31,200 nt of DNA, taken from JBFXAM01 sp050184295 (GTDB taxonomy: Bacteria > Planctomycetota > Phycisphaerae > UBA1845 > Fen-1342). Numbering within the stretch: the stretch's first letter is position 1; every line of letters starts with the position of its first letter. A program made the position numbers and the translations under genes. The DNA lies in NCBI GenBank assembly GCA_050184295.1, contig JBFXAM010000049.1, positions 1 through 31,200 of the forward strand. The letters are read 5' to 3'. The notes under the pieces were generated by a model that saw only the letters and a program-made list of their open reading frames with translations, made no database searches and had not been told where the DNA came from. Positions 1 to 8,380 of the stretch are shown here, one piece after another.

Positions 1-802
1 CGTGGGGATCGACGCTGACAAACGCCGAGTTCATGCCCACTTCGAGAATCTTCTGCCGCCGGCCGTTGATGACGATCGGGCCGGCGCGCAGCTGGTTGCC
101 GTACCCACAGAAAATGACGCCGACGTGCGGCGATTCAAACCCGCTGTAGCCGACGGGGCCGTTCGTGGCGCGGACGAGCGCGAGGCGCGTCGTGACGCGC
201 AGCGCGCCGCGATAGAGCGCGAGCCCCGGCCGCACCGCGTCGAGCCACGTCGCGGGCTCGCCGAGCAGGCACGTGGCGGCGGCATGCAGGTACGGCACAC
301 GCCCGCGACATGCACCGACCAGCTTCTGCACGGCCTGCGCCGTGACGGCGTGGGCGAACGCCTCGGGGATCGTGTGGCGGCGCAGCAGGTCGTCGACCGC
401 GTCGGGCGCGATGCCGAAGCGCTGCATGCCGACGTCGACGTGCAGCGCCAGCGGCAGGCCCGTGAAGCGCTGCGCCTGCTCGTGGGAATGGATGGCGGGG
501 CGCAGGTTGAGCTCGCGGTACTCGGCGGGTTCGCCGTCGGGCGGACCGAGCACGAGCCCCGGACGCCCGACCTCGCGCGCTTCGTGCACGGAGAAGTAAG
601 CGAAGTCGTCGACGACGGGCGCCAGAACATCCGCGACCTGCGGCGCACCGAGCCCATAGGCGTCGGACTTGATGACGGCGATGACGCGGACGCGCGTGTC
701 GCGACGAATCCGCTCCGCGGCCGCACGAATGCGGTCGAGATCAACCACAGCCTGGACGTGTGGGGAGCGCATGATGAGGTCGAGGGACATCCGTGTCCGC
801 AT
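1..802 (-). CDS. alr: Alanine racemase, C-terminal end cut off by the window edge
   Basis: PLP enzyme converting L-alanine to D-alanine for peptidoglycan. The reverse strand is open from 802 to the left edge. The N-terminal barrel shows VIKSDAYGLG near residues 44-52, which is the PLP-lysine motif (K45), followed by YFSVHEAREVGRPGL, VRPGLALYRG and CGYGNQL, the last matching the catalytic-tyrosine GYxDG region. The normally strong GRVSMD stretch reads LEVGMN here, so the C-terminal domain is divergent. The start is uncertain: ATG at 802, 790 and 772 are in frame, and 772 gives the most typical N-terminus (MRSPHVQAVVDLDRI). No start has a good Shine-Dalgarno sequence. It lies 97 bp downstream of the D-cysteine desulfhydrase-like gene on the same strand. 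Family assignment is firm; exact substrate is inferred. Confidence 0.88.
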   Translation of the reverse strand, partial: MRTRMSLDLIMRSPHVQAVVDLDRIRAAAERIRRDTRVRVIAVIKSDAYGLGAPQVADVLAPVVDDFAYFSVHEAREVGRPGLVLGPPDGEPAEYRELNLRPAIHSHEQAQRFTGLPLALHVDVGMQRFGIAPDAVDDLLRRHTIPEAFAHAVTAQAVQKLVGACRGRVPYLHAAATCLLGEPATWLDAVRPGLALYRGALRVTTRLALVRATNGPVGYSGFESPHVGVIFCGYGNQLRAGPIVINGRRQKILEVGMNSAFVSVDPH

Positions 803-899
803 GCCGGGAGTATACCCCGCGCGACGACAAACCAGAACTCGTCACGCCAGGCGTGAGATCTGAACCGCGCCGGGCGCCGCGCGTCCGCACTCGTCGGCG

Positions 900-1898
900 T
901 CACTCGGCGTCGACGATTTCGGGCCACGTGAAGTTCGAGAACACACCACCGGTGTGGACGAACACGACCGGCCGCCTGCTTCCGAACCGTCCGGTGCGGA
1001 TGCCGTCGACGACGGCGCAGAATGTCTTGGCGGTGTAAACCGGGTCGAGCAGGATTGCCTCGCTGCGGGCCAGCGTGCGCAGCGCCTCGAGCGCGCGGTC
1101 AAAGGGAATCGCATACCCCGCGCCCACATAGCCGTCGATCAGCTCGCAACCGTCCCACGAGAACGGGCCGGGCAGGGCGAACTGCGCGCTCGTGGCCCGG
1201 CAAAGCCGCTCGATTTCGCGCTGGTGATACGCGACGTCGTCGCTGACGGGCACGATGTTCAAGCGCCACTCGGCCGGCCAGTGCAGCAGCTTGCCGAGCA
1301 GCAGACCCGCCGCGGTGCCGCAGCTCGACGTTGCGACCACGACGTCGCACGCGCCGATCTGCGCGTCCCGCAATTGCTCGGCCAGCTCCGCCGCCGCGCG
1401 GATGTAGCCCCAGCAGCCGAGCGGCTCGGACGCGCCGGTCGGCATCACGCGCGGTTTGTGACCGGCGGCGGACAGCTCGTCGACGAGGCGCGCCAGGATG
1501 CCGGCGCGGTCGGCGCTCAGTTCCTCCCGAGAAAACCAGCGTAGATTGGCGCCGAAGAGCCGGTCGAGCAGGTGGTTGCCCTGCGGCGGCGCGTCGCTGC
1601 GCGGGCGCAGCAGCAGCTCGCAGCGCAGCCCGAGCCGCGCGCAGACCGCCGCCGTCGCGCGGCAGTGATTCGACTGGCTGGTGCCCTCGGTGACGAGCGT
1701 GTCGCAGCCGGTCGCGAGCGCGTCGGCAACAATGAACTCGAGCTTGCGGACCTTGTTGCCGGAGAGTTCCAGCCCCGTGAGGTCGTCGCGCTTGATCCAC
1801 ACCTGTGCGTCCTTGACACCGAGCACGGGACCGAGGCGTTCGAGGCGCACGAGCGGCGTCGGGAGTCGAGCGAGCGCGATTCGCGCGGGTTCGGTCAT
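900..1898 (-). CDS. dcyD: D-cysteine desulfhydrase / ACC deaminase family PLP enzyme
   Basis: Fold type II PLP enzyme of 332 residues, the usual family length. Seen in the sequence: SGNKVRKLEF with the Schiff-base lysine K49; EGTSQSNHCRATAA with the serine-asparagine-histidine of the family active site (S76); SSCGTAAGLLLG as phosphate-binding loop; and LDPVYTAKTF followed by VFVHTGG near the C-terminus. Family members either release sulfide, ammonia and pyruvate from D-cysteine or open the ring of 1-aminocyclopropane-1-carboxylate. D-cysteine is the more common bacterial substrate, so that is the preferred call, but the two cannot be separated by reading alone. The gene starts 22 bp after maf on the same strand, suggesting co-transcription, and is followed by alanine racemase, giving two adjacent genes likely to act on D-amino acids. 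Confidence 0.88.
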   Translation of the reverse strand: MTEPARIALARLPTPLVRLERLGPVLGVKDAQVWIKRDDLTGLELSGNKVRKLEFIVADALATGCDTLVTEGTSQSNHCRATAAVCARLGLRCELLLRPRSDAPPQGNHLLDRLFGANLRWFSREELSADRAGILARLVDELSAAGHKPRVMPTGASEPLGCWGYIRAAAELAEQLRDAQIGACDVVVATSSCGTAAGLLLGKLLHWPAEWRLNIVPVSDDVAYHQREIERLCRATSAQFALPGPFSWDGCELIDGYVGAGYAIPFDRALEALRTLARSEAILLDPVYTAKTFCAVVDGIRTGRFGSRRPVVFVHTGGVFSNFTWPEIVDAE

Positions 1899-1920
1899 GC
1901 GGAATTCCGATGCGATCGGG

Positions 1921-2541
1921 TTAGAAGATCGCGGCGCGCGACCATCCGCCGCCGATGCGGGTCAGCATATCGCGGACGAGCGGGACCGGGAGTCCGACGA
2001 CGTTGCTGAATTCGCCGTCGATGCGCTCGACGAGCCGATCGCCGGCGTCCTGGATGCCGTAGGCGCCGGCTTTTCCCTGCCAGTCGCCGCTCTGGACATA
2101 GCGCTCGATTTCGCGGTCGTCGGCGCGCATCCAGACGCTCGTGACGGCGCTGTGAAGACGCCGGCGGACATGCGGGCCGTCATCCTCGAGGCACACGAGG
2201 GCCACGCCGGTGACGACCTCGGTGCGCCGGCCGGCCTGCCAGCGCAACATCCGCCGGGCCTCGTCGGCGTCGCGGGCCTTGTTGAGCAGTCGGTCGCCGC
2301 AAACGACGATCGTATCGGCGCCGAGCACGAGTCGACGCGGGTGCGCCTCGGCGACGGCGCGGGCCTTGAAGTAGGCGAGTGCCTCGGCCCAGGAGCGCGG
2401 GCCGACCGCCGCCGGCTTGTTCTCCGGCTCGGCATACGGGCTCGCGGCGAGGTCGAATACCGGCACGAGCGTCGCGAGCAGCTCGCGGCGGCGCGGCGAC
2501 GCGGAGGCGAGGATCAGTCGCAGGTTTGTCGTGGAAGTCAC
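1921..2541 (-). CDS. maf: Maf-family nucleoside triphosphate pyrophosphatase
   Basis: House-cleaning pyrophosphatase that hydrolyses non-canonical or modified nucleoside triphosphates to monophosphates. The family signature LILASASPRRRELL lies at the N-terminus, followed by SWAEALAYFKARAVA, LVLGADTIVV (catalytic aspartate), AGAYGIQDAG and IDGEFSNVVGLP, all in family order. I chose the GTG at 2541 (protein begins MTSTTNLRLILASASPRR, 206 residues), which places the signature at residue 12 as in homologues. An upstream ATG at 2601 is also open but would overlap the divergent nfo start and add about 20 atypical residues. It is the first gene of a probable minus-strand unit maf, dcyD-like, alr. 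Base specificity (dTTP/UTP type or m7GTP type) cannot be read from this sequence with certainty. Confidence 0.92.
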   Translation of the reverse strand: MTSTTNLRLILASASPRRRELLATLVPVFDLAASPYAEPENKPAAVGPRSWAEALAYFKARAVAEAHPRRLVLGADTIVVCGDRLLNKARDADEARRMLRWQAGRRTEVVTGVALVCLEDDGPHVRRRLHSAVTSVWMRADDREIERYVQSGDWQGKAGAYGIQDAGDRLVERIDGEFSNVVGLPVPLVRDMLTRIGGGWSRAAIF

Positions 2542-2599
2542 GCCGCGGGTAGTGTACCTGCGGACCATCGGAGAAACGCGAACCGCGCCGGAAACCCTC
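2542..2599. promoter_or_regulatory. Divergent intergenic region between maf and nfo
   Basis: These 58 bp separate two genes transcribed away from each other, so they should hold the promoters of both or parts of them. No convincing -35/-10 pair can be read. GGAAA about 6 nt before the nfo ATG may serve as a weak ribosome binding site. The call rests on gene geometry. Confidence 0.4.
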
Positions 2600-3598
2600 A
2601 TGTTGACACCCCGAGCCGCTCGCTCTTCCCGGCCGCCGCGCCCGCCCGCCGCGCCGCCAACGCCACACCACTTCGGCTCGCATCTGTCGATCGCCGGCGG
2701 GATGCATCACGCGATCGAGGAGGCGCTGCGGCTGCGGTTTCAAACGGTGCAGGTTTTCGTCAAGAATCAGCGGCAGTGGCGCGCGACGCCGTTCAAGACC
2801 GACGACCTCGACGCGTGGTTCCGATTGCGGGGGACGCCGGGCTTCGGCCCGCCGGTCGCGCACGCGACCTATCTCATTAACCTCGCGTCTCCCGACCCGG
2901 TCTTATACGCCCGAAGCCGAGCGGCGTTCGCCGAAGAATTGCAGCGTTGCCAGACGCTGGCGATCCCGTGGCTGGTGGTTCATCCCGGGGCGGCGCTGGG
3001 AGCGCCGCTCGAAGCGGCGTTGGGGCGGGTGAGCGCGGCGCTGAATCGCATTTTTGATGAGTCGCCGACGCTGACGACGATGCCGCTGCTGGAGACGACC
3101 GCCGGGCAGGGGTCGACGCTGGGGCGGACGTTTGAAGAATTGGGAACGATCGTGCGCGGCGTGCGCGAACCCGCGCGGGTCGGTGTCTGCATCGACACGT
3201 GTCACGTGTTTGCGGCGGGATACGATTTGCGCGATGCCGGTGCGTTTGCGGCGATGCTCGCGCTGGCGGACCGCGAGGTGGGGCTCGCGCGCATCCGGTG
3301 CTGGCATCTGAACGATAGCCGCGGCGAGCTCGGGTCGCGCGTCGATCGGCACGAGCACATCGGCCGCGGGTGCATCGGCGCGGCGGGGTTTAGAAACGTG
3401 CTGGCGGACCGGCGGTTCGCCGGCGTACCCATGATTCTCGAGACGCCAAAGGAGCGCGACGGGCGCGGCCGCGAGTGGGATCTTGTGAATGTCGCGCGCT
3501 TGCGGGCGCTAGCGCGGCGCGGGCGTCCACCGCACGAGGCGCGGACGGCGCGCGCGACTGTACCGGCGGACGGAGACCGCCCGCGACGCTCGTCATAG
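2600..3598 (+). CDS. nfo: Endonuclease IV (AP endonuclease)
   Basis: Zinc-dependent AP endonuclease of base-excision repair; it cuts 5' to abasic sites. The TIM-barrel begins at FGSHLSIAGG (residues 25-34). The metal ligands of the family are all recognisable: H88 in VAHATYLINLAS, H128 in VVHPGA, E165 in LLETTAGQGS, D199 and H202 in CIDTCH, H236 in CWHLNDS, D249 and H251 in VDRHEH, and E281 in ILETPK. The ATG at 2600 gives 332 residues; the frame is open further upstream but that would run into the divergent maf gene. Odd points are a Pro/Arg/Ala-rich N-terminal extension of about 24 residues and a basic C-terminal tail of about 30 residues beyond the usual 285-residue length. It is followed 115 bp later by mutM. 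Confidence 0.95.
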   Translation: MLTPRAARSSRPPRPPAAPPTPHHFGSHLSIAGGMHHAIEEALRLRFQTVQVFVKNQRQWRATPFKTDDLDAWFRLRGTPGFGPPVAHATYLINLASPDPVLYARSRAAFAEELQRCQTLAIPWLVVHPGAALGAPLEAALGRVSAALNRIFDESPTLTTMPLLETTAGQGSTLGRTFEELGTIVRGVREPARVGVCIDTCHVFAAGYDLRDAGAFAAMLALADREVGLARIRCWHLNDSRGELGSRVDRHEHIGRGCIGAAGFRNVLADRRFAGVPMILETPKERDGRGREWDLVNVARLRALARRGRPPHEARTARATVPADGDRPRRSS

Positions 3599-3713
3599 CG
3601 GAAATCGCGAGTGGGCGCATTGGCCGTGTCATCCGCCTCGCTGTGCGCACCGCCGGGCAGATTGCGCCGAGCGCACACGGGGACCGCCTCAACCGCACGC
3701 GGGAGCGGCACGC

Positions 3714-4571
3714 ATGCCGGAACTGCCGGAAGTAGAGACAATCGTTCGGATGTACGGCCCGCGGCTCGCCGGGCGGACGGTGCGCGAGTTCATCGCGCAC
3801 GTCCCCGCTCAGGTGCTGCCGGACGTCGCGACGGTGCGGGCGCGGCTCAGCGGGCGGCGGATCGAACGCGTTTCGCGGCGCGGGAAGTTCATCGTCTTTC
3901 AGCTCGCGCCCGCTGGTGTGCTTCTGGTTCATCTGCGCATGAGCGGGCGTTTCGAGTGGGTCGCGCCGGGCGCAGCGGCGCAGCATCGGCACATCCGCGC
4001 GGAGTGGCAGCTCGACGACGGCGCGCGACTGCTCTTCGACGACGCGCGCAAGTTCGGCCGCATCCGGTTCTGCGACGACTCGGCGGCGTTCGGAGACCGG
4101 ATCGGCGTCGAGCCGCTCGACCACGCGTTCACCGTCGACGTCCTCGCACGATTGCTGCGGGCGCGCCGCCGACAGCTCAAGCCGCTGCTGCTCGACCAGT
4201 CGGTTGTCGCGGGGCTGGGGAACATCTACACCGACGAGGCGCTCTGGCGAGCACAACTGCACCCGCTCGCGAACAGCGCCCGGTTGAGCCGGGAGCAGAT
4301 CGTCGAGTTGCACGCGGCGATTCGGCGTGTGCTGCGCGAGGGCATACGGCGCAACGGCACATCGATCGACTGGGTGTATCCCGAGGGGCGGATGCAGAAT
4401 TACCTGAAGGTCTACGGTCGCACCGGGGCCGCGTGTACGCGCTGCCGGGCGACAATCGTCGCGCTGCGTGTCGGGCAGCGCGGGACGCACATCTGCCCTA
4501 ACTGTCAGCGTCGCAGTGTTCCCGGCAGGGGCCGACGAATCGCGCCGAACCGCACACGCTCCGGCCGATAA
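3714..4571 (+). CDS. mutM: Formamidopyrimidine-DNA glycosylase
   Basis: Bifunctional DNA glycosylase/AP lyase that removes 8-oxoguanine and formamidopyrimidines. The N-terminus MPELPEVETI is diagnostic: proline 2 becomes the catalytic N-terminal amine and E3 the general acid. K58 in RRGKFIVF, HLRMSGRF, and QSVVAGLGNIYTDEALW (helix-two-turn-helix) follow in order. The C-terminal zinc finger runs from TGAACTRCR to ICPNCQRR with four cysteines and ends in a basic tail. Length of 285 residues is close to the family norm of 270. The start ATG has GGGAG at 3701-3705 with 8 nt spacing. It lies just downstream of nfo; both act on oxidised DNA, one producing and the other processing abasic sites, so co-expression would make sense. 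Confidence 0.97.
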   Translation: MPELPEVETIVRMYGPRLAGRTVREFIAHVPAQVLPDVATVRARLSGRRIERVSRRGKFIVFQLAPAGVLLVHLRMSGRFEWVAPGAAAQHRHIRAEWQLDDGARLLFDDARKFGRIRFCDDSAAFGDRIGVEPLDHAFTVDVLARLLRARRRQLKPLLLDQSVVAGLGNIYTDEALWRAQLHPLANSARLSREQIVELHAAIRRVLREGIRRNGTSIDWVYPEGRMQNYLKVYGRTGAACTRCRATIVALRVGQRGTHICPNCQRRSVPGRGRRIAPNRTRSGR

Positions 4572-4664
4572 CGCGCGTGGCGCCGCATGGGAGCGCGCCG
4601 GGCGCGGCGCGCCAGCCGGCATGGTCCGGCGTTGGGCGTATCAGAATGCGTGCGCCGAGCCTCC

Positions 4665-5450
4665 ATGAACTTGACGGCGCGCCGACCCGCGTTGGGGAGA
4701 TGCGCGCCGGAGTCTCTCGGCGGATCGGCTCCCGTGCTCCCATCGAACGCCATCGGCGAACTCGCGATGTACTTTCCGTTTGTCGGCGCGCTCGCGGCGC
4801 TGGATGCGGCGGAGTTGGCGCGACGCGCGTCGCCCTTCGCCGAGCCGCGCGGCGCGGCGCTAGCCGACGACGCGTCCCCGTCGCGGTTGATTCTGCTGAC
4901 GCGCGGATGCCTGCGCATGACCGCGGCGCGCGGGGCCCGAACCGGCCCCACGCTTTATCGCGTTCAGCCGGGTGAGACCTGCGGCGTCACCGCGGCGGCG
5001 CTGCTCGCGGGCGCCGACGCTTCGATCGCCGGCACTGCCGAGACGGATGTCGGCGGCGTCCAGCTCGCGCAGGCCGACTTTCTCCACTTCGTCGAAGCTC
5101 AACGCAGTTTTCGACAGTTCGTCTATCGCAGCATCGCGATCGGCGTCGGCGCGCTCGTGCGGCGGCTGTGCGAGACCAGCGAGCGCACGCTTGCAGCGCG
5201 GTTGGCGGAATTGCTCTCGGCCGGCGCGCCGGCGATTCACCGCACTCACCAGGAGCTGGCGAACGAGTTGGGAACCGCGCGCGAAGTGGTGACGCGGCTG
5301 CTCGCAAGTTTCGCGGAACGGCGTGTCGTTCGACTCGGGCGTGGCGAAATCTGGGTGGAGAACATCGACGTCTTGCGGCGCGAAGCGCAGCGCGCGGGCG
5401 AATTGCCCGATTCAAGCGGGCGTCCACCCAGAACGAAGCGCCGGCGGTGA
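4665..5450 (+). CDS. Crp/Fnr-family transcriptional regulator
   Basis: DNA-binding regulator of about 261 residues from the ATG at 4665; an upstream in-frame ATG at 4587 would add 26 basic residues unlike the family. The N-terminal half matches a cyclic-nucleotide-binding-like jelly roll (FPFVGALAALDAAELARRA, then LYRVQPGETCGVTAAALL). The C-terminal half is a winged helix: LAARLAELLS, then the helix-turn-helix HRTHQELANELGTAREVVTR, then LLASFAERRVVRLGRGEIWV. One cysteine sits in the PGETC turn; in a subset of Crp/Fnr proteins a second cysteine follows after about six residues, but here that position is alanine. No Fnr-type iron-sulfur cysteine cluster is visible, so the signal is unknown. It is immediately upstream of the tagged-protein run on the same strand, and its stop overlaps a G/C repeat element. 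Control of that run is possible but not shown. Confidence 0.82.
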   Translation: MNLTARRPALGRCAPESLGGSAPVLPSNAIGELAMYFPFVGALAALDAAELARRASPFAEPRGAALADDASPSRLILLTRGCLRMTAARGARTGPTLYRVQPGETCGVTAAALLAGADASIAGTAETDVGGVQLAQADFLHFVEAQRSFRQFVYRSIAIGVGALVRRLCETSERTLAARLAELLSAGAPAIHRTHQELANELGTAREVVTRLLASFAERRVVRLGRGEIWVENIDVLRREAQRAGELPDSSGRPPRTKRRR

Positions 5451-5483
5451 AATCCCCCACCTCTGCGGGGGAAATCCCCCACC
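5449..5483. repeat. G/C-tract double repeat with hairpins at the left end of the array
   Basis: The 12-mer GAAATCCCCCAC occurs twice, at 5449-5460 and 5471-5482, the first overlapping the stop codon of the Crp/Fnr gene. Between them GGGGG at 5467-5471 can pair with either flanking C-tract, giving TCCCCC/GGGGGA (5453-5458 with 5467-5472) or GGGGG-AAAT-CCCCC (5467-5480). The second form resembles the element at 29326-29343. It could act as a terminator for the regulator gene, though no T-tract follows. Confidence 0.6.
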
Positions 5484-5738
5484 CCTTGAAGCTTGAGTGT
5501 CCAGCGTCACACCCAAAACAAGCGATTTAACCGCTGATCGAATAGTGAGTTACGAAATAGTTCCGAAAACACGTGTGCGCGGCACGCCGCGTGCTGCGTC
5601 TCTAAACCTGATGCGTCGGAGCCGGTCGCCAGCGAGTCCGGCGGCTGATCCAACGCGTCGATCCGCTCAGGTGTTCTCAACCCGTGTCGTGCCGTTCCAC
5701 GTCACGCAACGGATACCTCCGCAAGATAGGAGCCCCTC
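5484..5738 (+). promoter_or_regulatory. Long leader before the first tagged gene; probable promoter region
   Basis: No gene is seen. The part from 5510 to 5575 is the most AT-rich stretch of the left half of the window (GCGATTTAACC, GTTACGAAATAGTTCC), which fits a promoter, but no clear -35/-10 pair can be assigned. A small hairpin CGCGG-CACG-CCGCG lies at 5578-5591. The Shine-Dalgarno AGGAG for the next gene is at 5728-5732. Confidence 0.35.
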
Positions 5739-8264
5739 GTGCGAGCCATGCTGTCCGCCATTCGTGCAGGTGTGTGCGTGTGGATCCCCATGGTCGTGAG
5801 CGCGCAAAACGTCCCGGTGAACGAATTGGGGCTGTTGCCCGGTGACGGTGCAGTTCTGCCGGCCACGAACAGCCAACAGGAGCTTGCCGTCGCGCGGGGC
5901 GCGTCACAGCACCTGGTCGCGTGGACCGACTTTCGCGCGCGCAGCGCCGGCAGCCAGGCGATCCAGAGCGACGGCGACATCTTCGGCGTGCGGCTCGATG
6001 CGACCGGCAATCCGGTCGATGCAGCGCCGTTTCTGATCGCCGGCGGCATGGGTCTTCAGCAACGACCCCAGATCGCATGGAACGGCGAGAACTGGCTGGT
6101 GATCTACACGTCGCAGGATCCAGTCGGAGGGTACTTTGAAGACCAGTTGCGGGCGGTCCGGGTCTCTCCCGCGGGCCAGGTGCTCGACGCTCCGCCGATC
6201 CTCTTTCCGCCGACGCAATTCACGCCGAACACTGTCGGGCTGCAAGTCGCCGGACAAGGGGGGCAGTGGCTCATCACGCGCTGCATTTACCACAACGACG
6301 GCTACGGAACCTATCTCGCGGGACAGCGCATCGCCGGCAGCGGTCAGTTGCTCGACGTGACCCCCATCCTGCTGATGGACTGGGTGTATGGCGGCACGCG
6401 GCTGCTGGCAGCGAATGGCGAATACCTGGCGGCGGGCCCCGACTGGTACACGAGTTCAAACATCAAGGCGCGGCGCGTCGGGCTGAACGCCCAGCCGATC
6501 GGACCGGAATTCGCCGTGCCGGGTCTGGATTTGGCGGGCGACGGGAGCGAGTACTACGTCATTTGGATTTCGAACTACACGAACCTGGTCGGGTCGCGGA
6601 TGTCGAGCACCGGCGCGCTGGCAAACCCCGCGGGTACGCCGCTGTTTTCCGATCCGGGCATTGCGTACTACAACGCAACGCTCACGCACGACGGGTTCAA
6701 TTGGTGGTTCGGGTGGGGAGCCGCAGCCACCTGGCGAACTTTGCGAATCGATCCGGCCGGCAACGTGCTCGACCCCGGCGGAGTTCCGCTGCCAATCGTC
6801 ATCGGGGGCACGGTGAACTACGCGTATGACTTCCGGCTGGCGCCGCGCGCCGGCGGCGGCGTCTCGGCGTTCTGGTACGACCTGCGCACGGCACTGGGGA
6901 ACGACTCGAACGTCTTCGCGCTGCCGATCAGTCCGCAGAACGAGCCGCAGACCGAGCGCTGCCTCTCGACCGGCACGACCAGCCAGCGAAATCCGAAACT
7001 CGCGCAGGGCCCGAACGGAGTAATGGCGCTGGCGTTTGTCAGCGAAGCCGCGAATGACGACCGCGTGCTCGTGCACTTTCTGAGCCGCGCCGGACGCCCG
7101 TTGCGGAACGAACCGATCGAGGTCTACCGCGGACCGAACGTGGGTCGCGTGGGGATCGCGTTCAACGGCGAACTGTACCTGCTCGCATTTGACGTGGGCG
7201 CGAGCGGGTCGACGACGACGATGATCCAGGCGATCCGCATGAGCCCGGACGGCGCCCTGCTCGACGACGCGCCGTTTGACGTGATGCCCGGATTCAACGC
7301 GGACGTGGGAGCGTTGCAGGATCGGTTCTGCGTTGCGGGCGCGCGCGTGCACACCTATCCGCAGTTCATCTACCTCTGGGCGAATCGCGTCGACGGCGCG
7401 ACCGGACAGGTGCTTGACGGGCCGAGCGGGCTGTTCCTCGGCGGCGGTTACGTCAACGGCGCGCCGCGCGTCCGCACGGACGGCACGCAGTGGTTCGTCG
7501 CGGCCCATTCGATGTGGACACACGATTCAAGCCAGGGAGACGCAATCCTGGCGCGCGTCCCGCTCAACGGCCCGCCCACGCAAGCCATCAACCCAACGCC
7601 GATCTCCGGCGGCAGCGGCGACCTGGATCTCGCGTTCTCGGGCAGCAAGTACCTGCTCGTCTGGCGCATGAATTCACTCTCGAACGCGAACAACTACATC
7701 GCGGGTCGGATCATGAACGCGGACGGCACGTTTCCGCCGGGCTACTTCACAATCGCGGAAGCGCCCGGCCGGCAGCTTCGCCCAACCGTGACTTGGGACG
7801 GTGATGCGTTTGTCGTGGCGTGGGAAGACCAGCGGAACCAGCAGTCGTTCTTCGACGCGCGGACGGATATCTATGGCATTCGCGTCAGCGAGACCGGCGC
7901 GCTGCTCGATCCCGCGGCGTTCCCGATCTGCACCGGGCCGGAAGGCGACGCCGGTCCGGCGATTCTGGCGCGCGGCGGTGGCGTGAGCTTCGTTGCGTCG
8001 AACCACTTCATGGTCGCGCCGCCCTTCGATTCGTATCGCGTCGGAGTCACCGCGATCGGCGCGCTGGCAATCCCGGGCGACCTGAACTGCGACGGCGTGG
8101 TGAACAATTTCGACATCGACCCGTTTGTGCTGGCGCTCACCGATGCCGCGGCGTACGCGGACGCTTTTCCGGAATGCGACGCGACGAACGCGGACGTGAA
8201 CGGCGACGGCCTCGTGAACAACTTTGATGTCGATGCATTCGTCGCACTCCTTGGCGGCGCCTGA
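5739..8264 (+). CDS. Exported repeat protein with C-terminal dockerin-like tag (array gene 1)
   Basis: Protein of 841 residues. GTG start chosen because AGGAG ends 6 nt before it. A signal peptide (LSAIRAGVCVWIPMVVSAQN) suggests export with cleavage near residue 23. The body carries a degenerate repeat of the type W-[DN]-G-x2-[FWY]-[LV]-V-x-[WY], for example IAWNGENWLVIYTSQD, IAFNGELYLLAFDVG, LAFSGSKYLLVWRMN and VTWDGDAFVVAWEDQRN. About fourteen copies can be counted, one of them weak, which would fit two seven-bladed propellers. I know no formal name for this repeat. Residues 780-841 form the tag: DLNCDGVVNNFD, linker TDAAAYADAFPEC, then DVNGDGLVNNFD and a FVALL end without extra cysteines. 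No catalytic motif is seen. Function beyond a probable extracellular binding or structural role is unknown. Confidence 0.85.
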   Translation: MRAMLSAIRAGVCVWIPMVVSAQNVPVNELGLLPGDGAVLPATNSQQELAVARGASQHLVAWTDFRARSAGSQAIQSDGDIFGVRLDATGNPVDAAPFLIAGGMGLQQRPQIAWNGENWLVIYTSQDPVGGYFEDQLRAVRVSPAGQVLDAPPILFPPTQFTPNTVGLQVAGQGGQWLITRCIYHNDGYGTYLAGQRIAGSGQLLDVTPILLMDWVYGGTRLLAANGEYLAAGPDWYTSSNIKARRVGLNAQPIGPEFAVPGLDLAGDGSEYYVIWISNYTNLVGSRMSSTGALANPAGTPLFSDPGIAYYNATLTHDGFNWWFGWGAAATWRTLRIDPAGNVLDPGGVPLPIVIGGTVNYAYDFRLAPRAGGGVSAFWYDLRTALGNDSNVFALPISPQNEPQTERCLSTGTTSQRNPKLAQGPNGVMALAFVSEAANDDRVLVHFLSRAGRPLRNEPIEVYRGPNVGRVGIAFNGELYLLAFDVGASGSTTTMIQAIRMSPDGALLDDAPFDVMPGFNADVGALQDRFCVAGARVHTYPQFIYLWANRVDGATGQVLDGPSGLFLGGGYVNGAPRVRTDGTQWFVAAHSMWTHDSSQGDAILARVPLNGPPTQAINPTPISGGSGDLDLAFSGSKYLLVWRMNSLSNANNYIAGRIMNADGTFPPGYFTIAEAPGRQLRPTVTWDGDAFVVAWEDQRNQQSFFDARTDIYGIRVSETGALLDPAAFPICTGPEGDAGPAILARGGGVSFVASNHFMVAPPFDSYRVGVTAIGALAIPGDLNCDGVVNNFDIDPFVLALTDAAAYADAFPECDATNADVNGDGLVNNFDVDAFVALLGGA

Positions 8265-8380
8265 GGCAGCGCGTTGCAGGCGCCACGACACGTGGGACCG
8301 CGACCAGCCTGGATCTCGGTGACCCGGGCTCACAACACAACGTGTGACCTGAGCCACACGGCCACTGAAGGAGCAACGTG

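Noticed and set aside
2..856. Plus-strand frame of 284 codons opposite the alanine racemase
   Set aside because: The minus strand carries the alanine racemase motifs in order; the plus frame matches nothing.
3390..4622. Minus-strand frame of 410 codons opposite mutM and the end of nfo
   Set aside because: Antisense to two unmistakable enzymes.
5494..5515. Possible Crp/Fnr operator GTGT-N8-ACAC upstream of array gene 1
   Set aside because: Arms are only 4 bp and the spacing does not fit the TGTGA-N6-TCACA or TTGAT-N4-ATCAA layouts; chance is enough.
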